Assembly (NCBI GenBank): GCA_964554535.1
Contig: CAZKPB010000025.1
Coordinates: forward strand, 1 to 24,079
Length of the DNA stretch: 24,079 nt
Source: DMER64 sp964554535
Lineage (GTDB): Bacteria > Bacteroidota > Bacteroidia > Bacteroidales > UBA932
Reading direction: 5' to 3'
A program made the position numbers and the translations under genes. Positions 15,877 through 23,060 of this stretch are shown in pieces. The notes below the pieces were generated by a model that worked only from the letters and a program-made list of their open reading frames with translations, was not told the origin of the DNA and did no database searches. Positions within the stretch are counted from its first letter, which is position 1. Each line of letters opens with the position of its first letter.

Positions 15877-18335
15877 ATAAACAGGTTTACGTTGGCTTTG
15901 TCGGCCCGTTCCATATAGGTGGCCACACCTCCAATGGTCACGTTGTCAAGTAGTTCTTCTTTCTTTACTCCCATCACGTCCGTGGACATCTGGCAGGCAA
16001 TGAATTCCACGCCGGCGTCAATGGCCTGTTGACGTAATGACTCCAGTGACTCAATGTGTTTGCGCTTCATAATGTGGCGCATCATTTTGTCTCCAAGGCC
16101 CAGCATACTCATTTTGGACAGGTGAAGTTTAAGGGAATGAGAAGGCAGCATAAAGCCGAACATTTTGCCAAAAATATCCTTTTTTACCTTGGGTTTCTTG
16201 GTTTTTTTAATCACGTTCAGTCCCCAGAAGGTAAAGAAAATGGTGGTTTTCTTGCCGGTGGCCGCCGCTCCGTTGGCCAGTACAAAGGTGGCCAGGGCCT
16301 TGTCCAGGTCGTCGCTGAACAGGATGAGTGTTTTTCCCGTATCGGTGCAGGTGTTCAAGGGGTTGCAGGTGTTAGGCCGGCCTTTTTCCAGTACCACGGA
16401 ATACACTCCTTTGTCTTCCTTTACAGAAATCAGACGGTTTCCGGTGGTCTTGCACCAGGCTTCCGCGTCGCGGGTAAATCCGGCGTCGGTGGCGTCCATT
16501 TCCAGACGGTCTCCGGGCTCCATCCGGTCCATGGCCTGTTTCACCTGTATCACCGGGCCCGGGCACTGCAAGCCGCAGGCGTTGATTTTGACTGTTTTCA
16601 CGTCGGTGCGCTCCCGTGCTATCTGTTGGTCGTTGGAAAGGACGGGCGTTTGTGCGGCAGTTTGGTCTACAACCGGCCGATTCCGGATAGGAGTCATAGC
16701 TGTAGAGTACGTCTTGTACCCTCCGGTAAGGTTTTTTACATTTTTAAATCCGTGTCCCGCAAGGATTTTCAGGGCCAAATAGCCCCGCAACCCTATGGCG
16801 CAGAATACGTAGATTTCCTTGTCGGCGGGTATTTCGGCCAGCCGCTCCCGCAGGTCGTCCAGCGGAATGTTCACGGCGCCCGCAATGCTTCCAAACCCAA
16901 ACTCGGCCTGTGTACGTACGTCCAGGAGGAAGGTTTTGGCCGGGTCGGCTTGGGCCATCCTGCGCCAGGTGATTACCGGCATCACCCCGCTGACCACATT
17001 GCCTCCCACATATCCTGCAATGGCCACCGGGTCCTTGGCCGAGGAGAACGGCGGTGCGTAGGCGTGTTCCAGTCGGGTCAGGTCGTATACCGTTCCGCCC
17101 TGCTTGATCACCAGCGCTATCTGGTCTATGCGCTTGTCAACCCCCTCGTACCCGACGCTTTGTGCGCCGTATAGTTTACCGCTCTGCGGATGATAGACCA
17201 GTTTGAGGGTCAGTGGCAGGGCGCCCGGGTAGTAGCCGGCGTGTGACGACGAGTGGGTGGTGGAGGTGGCGTATTCCATCTCCATTTCTTTGAGTTTCCG
17301 GGCCGAGAGTCCCGTGGCGGCTACGGTAAGGTCAAACACTTTGGCAATGGAGGTGCCCAAGGCACCCTCGTATTTTTGGGTGTTCCCCAGTACCATGTTG
17401 TCGGCCACCAGGCGACCTTGACGGTTGGCGGGTCCGGCCAGGTAGTTGAGGTAGGGTTTTCCGGTGAGCGGGTGAGGGTATTCTATGGCATCGCCCACGG
17501 CGTAGATGTCTTTTACCGATGTCTCCAGGTATTCGTTGACCTGGATGCCTTTGGCTGGGCCAAGGGTTATGCCGGCGCTTTGGGCCAGGCGTGTCTCCGG
17601 ACGTACTCCTATGGAGAGCAGGACCAGGTCGGTGTCAAGGCGTTCGCCGCTGTTGAGCAGGACTTGCAGGCCGTCTTCGGTTTTTTCAAAGCGTTCCACG
17701 GCTTTGCCCAGGTACAGTTTTACGCCTTTTTGGATAAGGTGTTGGTGCACGTGGGCGGCTATGGAGAAGTCTACCGAGGCCATCACTTGGGGTGCCATTT
17801 CCACTACGGTGACGCGGGCGCCCAGGCGGTGGAGGTTCTCGGCCATTTCCAGGCCGATGAAGCCGCCTCCCACTACTATGGCGTTTTTGATGTGGCGGGT
17901 GGTGGCGTATTCTTTGATGCGTTGGGTGTCTTCTACGTTGCGCAGGGTGAAGATGCCTTCAAGGTCTATGCCCGGCAGAGGGGGGCGTACCGGGGAGGCT
18001 CCGGGAGAGAGTAGTAGTTTGTCATAGGATTCCTGGTAGACGTTTCCCTCGTCGTTGCGGATGGTGAGGGTTTTGCGTGAGGGGTCAATGGAGAGGGCTT
18101 CGTTTTCCACGCGTACGTCTACTTTAAACCGTTTTCCGAATGATTCCGGGGTTTGCAGAAAGAGTTGGGATTCATTGGGGATGGTGCCTCCAATGTAGTA
18201 AGGCAGACCGCAGTTGGCGTATGAGATGTATTTGCCTTTTTCAAGCAGTATGATTTCCGATTGCTCGTCTATCCGGCGCATTCTGGCGGCTGCGGTGGCC
18301 CCGCCTGCTACACCTCCGACAATAATGAATTTCAT
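15873..18335 (-). CDS. CoA-disulfide/persulfide reductase fused to rhodanese, TusA and DsrE2 domains
   Basis: The 820-residue protein joins four modules. Residues 1-445 form an FAD/NAD(P)H disulfide reductase of the CoA-disulfide reductase type: FAD motif VGGVAGGATAAARMRR, single redox Cys42 in YANCG, NAD motif VGGGFIG, and the dimerisation domain. Residues 455-545 are a rhodanese with Cys512 in FCAIGLRG. Residues 580-650 are TusA-like with the CPGP motif (Cys591). Residues 665-820 are DsrE2-like with conserved Cys781 in ACQMSTD. Such fusions relate to CoADR-rhodanese and Npsr enzymes, which reduce CoA disulfides or persulfides and polysulfides; the extra modules would pass sulfane sulfur between cysteines. 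The start at 18335 matches the FAD motif and lies 30 bases past a promoter element. An open frame extends 56 codons upstream through the promoter but is not protein-like. It is the first gene of the operon. Confidence 0.93.
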   Translation of the reverse strand: MKFIIVGGVAGGATAAARMRRIDEQSEIILLEKGKYISYANCGLPYYIGGTIPNESQLFLQTPESFGKRFKVDVRVENEALSIDPSRKTLTIRNDEGNVYQESYDKLLLSPGASPVRPPLPGIDLEGIFTLRNVEDTQRIKEYATTRHIKNAIVVGGGFIGLEMAENLHRLGARVTVVEMAPQVMASVDFSIAAHVHQHLIQKGVKLYLGKAVERFEKTEDGLQVLLNSGERLDTDLVLLSIGVRPETRLAQSAGITLGPAKGIQVNEYLETSVKDIYAVGDAIEYPHPLTGKPYLNYLAGPANRQGRLVADNMVLGNTQKYEGALGTSIAKVFDLTVAATGLSARKLKEMEMEYATSTTHSSSHAGYYPGALPLTLKLVYHPQSGKLYGAQSVGYEGVDKRIDQIALVIKQGGTVYDLTRLEHAYAPPFSSAKDPVAIAGYVGGNVVSGVMPVITWRRMAQADPAKTFLLDVRTQAEFGFGSIAGAVNIPLDDLRERLAEIPADKEIYVFCAIGLRGYLALKILAGHGFKNVKNLTGGYKTYSTAMTPIRNRPVVDQTAAQTPVLSNDQQIARERTDVKTVKINACGLQCPGPVIQVKQAMDRMEPGDRLEMDATDAGFTRDAEAWCKTTGNRLISVKEDKGVYSVVLEKGRPNTCNPLNTCTDTGKTLILFSDDLDKALATFVLANGAAATGKKTTIFFTFWGLNVIKKTKKPKVKKDIFGKMFGFMLPSHSLKLHLSKMSMLGLGDKMMRHIMKRKHIESLESLRQQAIDAGVEFIACQMSTDVMGVKKEELLDNVTIGGVATYMERADKANVNLFI

Positions 18336-18364
18336 GGTTATTTGTATTAGTTGTTTTTCTGGTA

Positions 18365-18372
18365 CAAAGATA
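18365..18372 (-). promoter_or_regulatory. -7 promoter element of the sulfur/copper operon
   Basis: The minus strand reads TATCTTTG, an exact TAnnTTTG match 30 bases before the start codon at 18335. The expected -33 position falls inside the inverted repeat 18374-18414 and has no clear TTTG, which suits a promoter controlled by a regulator. Confidence 0.6.
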
Positions 18373-18373
18373 T

Positions 18374-18414
18374 AAATATTTTCCAATGTAACAATATTCC
18401 ATTGGAAAATATTT
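18374..18414. promoter_or_regulatory. Perfect 15-bp inverted repeat at the operon promoter, candidate operator
   Basis: AAATATTTTCCAATG (18374-18388) and CATTGGAAAATATTT (18400-18414) are perfect inverted copies around an 11-base spacer. The right half also forms the small palindrome TTCCATTGGAA (18397-18407). Three AATATT boxes recur at 18375, 18393 and 18408. The element abuts the -7 box, so a bound protein would cover the -33 region. The MarR-type regulator of the same operon is the obvious candidate binder; this is inference. Confidence 0.65.
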
Positions 18415-18438
18415 TCATGGAGTTTTTTTGCTTTTTTG

Positions 18439-18515
18439 CCCGCGTCGGCGGTAGCAGTCCCCGCGCAGCACCGGCGGCAGGGGAGGTCGTTGTGAATGGT
18501 CATTCGCTGCGGGTT
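18439..18515. repeat. Dispersed 77-bp GC-rich repeat, copy A
   Basis: This segment matches 24002-24079 in the same orientation, with a 36-base core (18462-18497) identical in both. Outside the core there are seven substitutions and one single-base length difference. The two copies differ mostly by changes that would alter a protein, so coding constraint is unlikely even though a frame is open on the minus strand. It is probably a family of intergenic repeats present elsewhere in the genome. Confidence 0.8.
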
Positions 18516-18753
18516 GTCGCTCGAACCGTTCCTTTTAGCCGGTTCCCCGCGTTGCGGGTGGGGCTCATTTACCGGATTCTAGAAAAAAGTTTGGGATGTC
18601 GGCACAGTTTAAGGTTCTCGGGGGCCTGCATCTTTTGGACTCGTGGCTACTTATTCTCGGCGGAAAACGGCCGGACCCCTTATTTTGAATACTTAAACTA
18701 CTACATCGGGTGGTAGTCCCGGGATATTGCCTAAAATCCCTACTATTCACTCA
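18516..18753. other. Gene-free spacer with two short hairpins
   Basis: No convincing gene is seen. The left end carries two adjacent hairpins: GAACCG/CGGTTC (18523-18528, 18540-18545) and CCCGC/GCGGG (18546-18550, 18554-18558). The rest (about 18560-18750) shows no homology recognisable by eye. Short open frames here lack start context and protein-like composition. Confidence 0.5.
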
Positions 18754-19067
18754 GACTATCTACGTTTATCGCTAAAAACGTACACAGTGGGTCCTAGAAG
18801 TGGCCGACTATCTACGATAATCGCCAAAAACGTATATAGTGGGCTTCCAAAGTAGCCGACTGTATACGTTTACCCCCGTTTTGCGTAAATAGTCTGCTTT
18901 TCAGCTTTTCAAGAAAATAGCTAAGTGTCTGTATGTCAATGGTTATATGTTTATGGTAATTTCGACTATTTACGTTTATCGCTAAAAACGTACACAGTGG
19001 GCCTTAGAAGTGGCCGACTATCTACGAAAATCGCGATTAACGTCAACAGTCATTGTCAATAGTCCAA
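18754..19067. repeat. Tandem array of 52-bp units, each with an imperfect palindrome
   Basis: Units begin GACT at 18754, 18806, 18858, 18964 and 19016. Spacing is 52 bases, except one interval of 106, about two periods, whose middle (18910-18963) is unrecognisable. Units 1 and 4 differ at only three of 52 positions, and the pair 1-2 resembles the pair 4-5, suggesting a duplicated block. Each unit opens with a dyad of about 34 bases following ACTnTnTACG and CGTAnAnAGT around a 14-base centre. In unit 1, 11 of 13 arm positions pair. The remaining part of each unit (ending in AGAAGTGGCC or similar) is also conserved, unlike CRISPR spacers. Confidence 0.85.
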
Positions 19068-19137
19068 AATTTTCCGAAAATGTCTTGAGTTGAACCCGCC
19101 GTCTTCTACGGGAAATAAGTGGCCGGCCCTTTGGAGC

Positions 19138-19203
19138 CTAGGCCTTCACAAAACCACCCATCACCAGGCCGATAGCCAACAGGGAAAATGTCAAACGTTT
19201 CAT
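19138..19203 (-). pseudogene. Orphan signal-peptide ORF, probable truncated gene remnant
   Basis: A 21-codon frame starts 6 bases after the GH3 stop and encodes MKRLTFSLLAIGLVMGGFVK plus a final A, a textbook signal peptide (basic start, hydrophobic core, small residue at the cut site), then a TAG. Nothing recognisable follows; the 52-bp palindrome array begins about 70 bases further on. It is most simply the 5' remnant of a secreted-protein gene that was third in the GH43-GH3 operon and lost its body. A functional short leader peptide is less likely. Confidence 0.6.
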
Positions 19204-19209
19204 TTGTAA

Positions 19210-21474
19210 TTATTTAATGGTGAGTGATACCGCGGTAAGGTCTTTGTCTGCCGAGGAATTGCCCACAAGTATCCGATAGTCGCCGGCTTTTATTTTAAGA
19301 CCGTCGGTGGTTTGGTCGTAATATTCAAAGGAAGCGGCCGGGAGTTCAATGGAAACCTCACGGCTCTCGTTGGCCTTGAGAGCCACCTTTTTCACGCCCT
19401 TGAGCGCTTTGAGGGGGGCGGTTGCGTCGTTCATACGTTGTACGTATACCTGGACCGTTTCTTCTCCATCCAGTGTACCGGTATTGCTTACAGGTACCGT
19501 AACGGTAACGCTCTTGCCGGGTTTTATCCGGGTGGCGGAAAGTTGCGGGGTGCCAAAGGCAAAGGTGGTATAGCTGAGTCCGAATCCAAAGGGATAGAGC
19601 GGGGCGTCGGTCATATAGCGGTAGGTGCGGCCTTTCATGGAGTAATCCTGAAAGTCGGGCAGTTGGGCCGTGGACTTGTAGAACGTGAGGGGCAGTTTTC
19701 CTGAGGGGTTATAGGCTCCTGAAAGGACATCGGCCACCGCTGTGCCGCCTTCCTGACCGCCGTACCAGGCGTTGATAAGGGCGTCATAATCCCCTTGATT
19801 CTGTTCCAGTGCAATGGCACTACCGGTACAGAGTACAAATACCACAGGTTTTCCGGTGGCGTGAAGAGCTTTGAGCACCCGACTCTGTACGTCGGGAAGT
19901 TCAATGCGTTCCCGGTCGCCTCCGCTGAATCCGTCCAGGGTGAGTTTAAGTTCCTCGCCTTCCACCGCCGGAGAAATACCTCCCACAAAGACAATGACGT
20001 CGGCTTCCGCGGCGCGGGCGGCCAGTTTGGCCAGGGCGGCAGGCGTGTAAGCCTCGGCTTTCATGGGTTGTAGTGTGGGGCTGTCGGTGGGCAGGGCGGC
20101 TATCTGCATGCCTACTCTGGGGGCTTTGGGCAGGGCCACAAAACCTTCCACCAGGTCGCAGCCGCGTTCATAGGTAACTTCTGCATCGGGATATGCGGCG
20201 CGGATGCCTTCCAGTACGGTTACCACGTGGTCGGGGTCTCCGTTATAGTTTCCCAGCATCATGGTGCTGTCGTCGGCGTTGGGTCCCAGCACGGCAATCT
20301 TCTTGACGGAAGCCGGCTTGACGGGAAGGGTGTTGTTTTTGTTTTCCATCAGTACAATGGATTTGCGGGCCACTTTAAGGGCCTGTTGTGCGTGCGCGTC
20401 GCAGGCCACAATGTCATAAGAAAGCGTGGACCAGGGGAGGCGCTCTTGCGGGTCAAACAACCCCAGGTCAAACCGTCCCTTGAGTACGCGGCGTACGGCC
20501 ACGTCAATGTCGGTCTCGCTGATATAGCCTTTTTCCACTGCAGTGACCAAGCTCTTGTAGTTGCTGCCGCATTCCAGGTCGGTCCCCGTAATGACCGCAT
20601 CGGCACTGGCCGAGGCGTCATCGGGGTGGGTCTGGTGAGCGCCTTGGGTAAAGAAGTCGCTGATGGCGCCGCAGTCGGAAACCACAAGCCCCCCGTAATG
20701 CCATTTGTTGCGCAATATATCCACCAGCAGGGCGTCACTGCTGCAGCAGGGCTGCCCGTCATAGCGGTTGTAGGCACCCATTACTTCCTGCACGTCGGCC
20801 TCGGTTACCAGGGCCTTGAAGGCGGGCAGATAGGTCTCCCACAAGTCAACGGGGGTCACCACGGCGTCAAACTGATGACGCAGGCTTTCCGGACCGCTGT
20901 GTACGGCGTAGTGCTTGGCGCAGGCGTGCGCCTTGAAATACGTGTCATCGTCACCCTGCAGACCGCGTACGGCGGCCATACCCAGCAGGGAAGTCAGGTA
21001 CGGGTCTTCTCCGTAGGTTTCCTGGCCACGGCCCCAGCGGGGGTCACGGAAGATGTTGATGTTGGGGGTCCAGAAGCTCAGACCAAAGTAACGTTCGCGA
21101 TGGTCTTGGCTCATGGCATCGTTGTATTTGGCGCGGGCCTCGTCGGAGATGAGGTTGAACGTGGCCAGGTGTTCGTCGTAGTCAAACATGGCCGCCATAC
21201 CGATAGCTTGCGGAAATACGGTGGCGCGGCCGGCGCGGGCCACCCCGTGGAGGGCTTCGTTCCACCAGTCATAATAGGGAATTCCCAGACGTTCAATACT
21301 GTCCGAGCTGTTTTGCAACAGGGTGACTTTTTCTTCCAGGGTCAGACGGGTCAGCAGGTCGTCAATGCGTTGTTCTCGCGGAAGGTCGGGGTTCTGGAAG
21401 GGGTATTCATAATTTCCGTTGCCGGTGGCGCAGGAAGTCAGAAACAGTATGAGTACAAGTACAATTTTATTCAT
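19210..21474 (-). CDS. GH3 family glycosidase, beta-glucosidase/beta-xylosidase-like lipoprotein
   Basis: The 754-residue protein starts at 21474 with a lipoprotein signal (lipobox L-T-S-C, Cys15); an in-frame ATG 20 codons upstream would add a non-secretory leader. Residues about 30-350 are the GH3 TIM barrel with KHYAVHSGPE (about 187-196) and the nucleophile Asp267 in VVSDCGA. Residues about 390-600 are the alpha/beta sandwich with the acid/base region VEGEE (504-508). Residues about 660-752 are the fibronectin III-like domain. The WNEALHGVARAG start and EGEE region resemble bacterial beta-xylosidase/arabinofuranosidase members. It cleaves terminal sugars from plant oligosaccharides in the periplasm or on the envelope. 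It follows GH43 after a 111-base gap containing a hairpin and a possible own promoter (TATCTTTA on the minus strand, 21500-21493). Confidence 0.93.
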   Translation of the reverse strand: MNKIVLVLILFLTSCATGNGNYEYPFQNPDLPREQRIDDLLTRLTLEEKVTLLQNSSDSIERLGIPYYDWWNEALHGVARAGRATVFPQAIGMAAMFDYDEHLATFNLISDEARAKYNDAMSQDHRERYFGLSFWTPNINIFRDPRWGRGQETYGEDPYLTSLLGMAAVRGLQGDDDTYFKAHACAKHYAVHSGPESLRHQFDAVVTPVDLWETYLPAFKALVTEADVQEVMGAYNRYDGQPCCSSDALLVDILRNKWHYGGLVVSDCGAISDFFTQGAHQTHPDDASASADAVITGTDLECGSNYKSLVTAVEKGYISETDIDVAVRRVLKGRFDLGLFDPQERLPWSTLSYDIVACDAHAQQALKVARKSIVLMENKNNTLPVKPASVKKIAVLGPNADDSTMMLGNYNGDPDHVVTVLEGIRAAYPDAEVTYERGCDLVEGFVALPKAPRVGMQIAALPTDSPTLQPMKAEAYTPAALAKLAARAAEADVIVFVGGISPAVEGEELKLTLDGFSGGDRERIELPDVQSRVLKALHATGKPVVFVLCTGSAIALEQNQGDYDALINAWYGGQEGGTAVADVLSGAYNPSGKLPLTFYKSTAQLPDFQDYSMKGRTYRYMTDAPLYPFGFGLSYTTFAFGTPQLSATRIKPGKSVTVTVPVSNTGTLDGEETVQVYVQRMNDATAPLKALKGVKKVALKANESREVSIELPAASFEYYDQTTDGLKIKAGDYRILVGNSSADKDLTAVSLTIK

Positions 21475-21538
21475 AGTTGTAAATTTTAAGGGTAAAGATA
21501 GGGAACTTTTCAAAGGTGGCACGTCCGGACACAAAGAC

Positions 21539-21571
21539 GGGGCGCACCGGTCTTTTTTGCAAGTGCGCCCC
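21539..21571 (+). terminator. Hairpin between GH43 and GH3, oriented as a plus-strand terminator
   Basis: GGGGCGCAC (21539-21547) pairs perfectly with GTGCGCCCC (21563-21571), and TTTTT follows directly on the plus strand. The genes on both sides run on the minus strand, where the hairpin is followed only by GTCTTTGTG. It may weaken read-through from GH43 into GH3 or end antisense transcription. Confidence 0.55.
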
Positions 21572-21585
21572 TTTTTGCGTAAAAA

Positions 21586-23046
21586 TTATTCAGCAGGTGA
21601 GAAACGGCGAAAGTTCCATTTGCAATTGTCACTGCCAAAATCAAAGGGTGCCAGGGTGGGCGAGCAGTCTCCCAGGGACACCAGGGCCAGGGGTTCGCTG
21701 TGGCCCGGAATGGCCTTGGGCATAATGCGGTAGGTGCCGTCGGTCAGCAGGTCAATGCGCCAGAGCTGTTCGGGGGTGCCGGTGAATTCCGGAACGGCTT
21801 CCACCTCGGCCAGGGCATTGGCGGCCAGGGCGCGTTGGGTACCCTCAATGATGATTTTGTAGTAGGGACCGGCCAGGGATCCACCGGCCTCGGGCACGGG
21901 GATTACGCTCCAGCGCTGGTGGGGACGAGCCATGTAGTACCCGTTGCGGACGGCAATGGTGCCGGCGGGCCAGGTGCCTATGACTTCTTCCAGCTTCTGT
22001 GCTTCCATGATGACGTTAACCTGGTTGGACGGGTCGCGTGAAAAGCCGCGGGCGGCTCCCTGCATACGGATAAAGTCCACGGCAAGTTCCAGGGCGTAAC
22101 CGCTCCGGGCCGATTCCAGTTGGTAGGTTCCGGGCTGGAAGGGGTCTCCGGCCACCGGCCAGCCATCTTTCCAGAGCAGGGGACGGATGCCCAGTACGCT
22201 GCGTCCGCTCAGGTCCATATCGGCTTCCCAGTGGAAAGACATTTTTTCCACGCCTTCTTCTTCTATGTATCGGCCAAAGTGACCGGGGCCCACCAGGCGG
22301 CCTTCCGTAGTAATCACGGATTTGCCTCCGCCCTGGATCATGGAGCGGCCCACGTTGTCCATAAAGGGTCCGTTGGGAGTGCGGGAGCGGCCCGCCACAA
22401 TGTTGTAGGTGGAGTTTACGCCGTCGCAGCAGGTGCCGTGCGTGCCCAGCAGGTAATACCAGCCGTCGTGATACAGCATGACGGATGCTTCCATATTGCG
22501 GCCCACGTCAATGGCTTGGTTGCCTTCTTTCCTGAAGCCCGTGGCGGGGTCCAGTTCCACTTGTCTGATATGGCCAAAGTATGTGCCGTAGGTGCACCAC
22601 AGCCGGCCGTCGGGGCCCAGAAGGAAGCCCACGTCAATGGCGTTGCAGTCTTCGTCCACACCGGACGAGGCCACTTCCACGGCGTCCGTGTATTTGAAAT
22701 CGGGTGACTGCGGGTCCAGCGTCTTGTTCCACATGGTCATAATGCTACTGGCATGTCCGCCCCCCATACCGCCGCCGGTGGTACTGTATCCCACCAGATA
22801 GCGGTCTCCCAGCTTCAGGGCATCGGGAGCCGCGCCGCCGCCGGGACGCACGGCACCGCTTGTCCAGGTCCAGCCGTCTTCAGAGATGAGTCCGCCGGCG
22901 CCGGTACCAAAGGTGTAGTATTTGCCGTCACATTTGACAATGGTGGACGGGTCGTGGATAAAGGGTTGTCCGGATTGAGCGTAAGCCGCACCTGTAGAGA
23001 AGAGCAGGGCCGCCAGCGCAGGAATCAATATATTTTTTGCTTTCAT
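21586..23046 (-). CDS. Secreted GH43 arabinanase/xylosidase-type enzyme with C-terminal beta-trefoil
   Basis: The 486-residue protein starts at 23046 with a signal peptide (ending GAAYAQ). Residues about 28-320 form the five-bladed propeller of family 43, with the expected acids Asp32 (FIHDPS), Asp138 (NAIDVG) and Glu186 (RNMEAS). The C-terminal region (about 325-486) has repeated hydrophobic and Q-x-W features such as EQLWRID, suggesting a ricin-type beta-trefoil sugar-binding module. GH43 enzymes include endo-arabinanases, alpha-L-arabinofuranosidases and beta-xylosidases; the HDPS start and THGTCCDG segment favour the arabinan-acting branch, but the substrate is inferred. It starts 14 bases after the upstream gene of unknown function, so the two are co-transcribed. 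GH3 downstream would finish the oligosaccharides. Confidence 0.9.
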   Translation of the reverse strand: MKAKNILIPALAALLFSTGAAYAQSGQPFIHDPSTIVKCDGKYYTFGTGAGGLISEDGWTWTSGAVRPGGGAAPDALKLGDRYLVGYSTTGGGMGGGHASSIMTMWNKTLDPQSPDFKYTDAVEVASSGVDEDCNAIDVGFLLGPDGRLWCTYGTYFGHIRQVELDPATGFRKEGNQAIDVGRNMEASVMLYHDGWYYLLGTHGTCCDGVNSTYNIVAGRSRTPNGPFMDNVGRSMIQGGGKSVITTEGRLVGPGHFGRYIEEEGVEKMSFHWEADMDLSGRSVLGIRPLLWKDGWPVAGDPFQPGTYQLESARSGYALELAVDFIRMQGAARGFSRDPSNQVNVIMEAQKLEEVIGTWPAGTIAVRNGYYMARPHQRWSVIPVPEAGGSLAGPYYKIIIEGTQRALAANALAEVEAVPEFTGTPEQLWRIDLLTDGTYRIMPKAIPGHSEPLALVSLGDCSPTLAPFDFGSDNCKWNFRRFSPAE

Positions 23047-23060
23047 AATTTCTGCTTCTT

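Noticed and set aside
18336..18503. 56-codon N-terminal extension of the reductase fusion
   Set aside because: It would run through the -7 element, the inverted repeat and part of the dispersed repeat, and the FAD-binding motif begins at the 18335 start as expected.
18515..18560. tRNA or tRNA-like element (a GGTTCGA-like string on the minus strand)
   Set aside because: No acceptor, D or anticodon stems can be placed around it; the hairpins there are short and independent.
18351..18716. 121-codon plus-strand open frame in the gene-free region
   Set aside because: It covers the promoter dyad and the dispersed repeat, has no protein-like composition and no recognisable family motif.
18754..19067. 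CRISPR array
   Set aside because: The whole 52-base unit, including the part between dyads, is conserved; there are no unique spacers and no cas genes.
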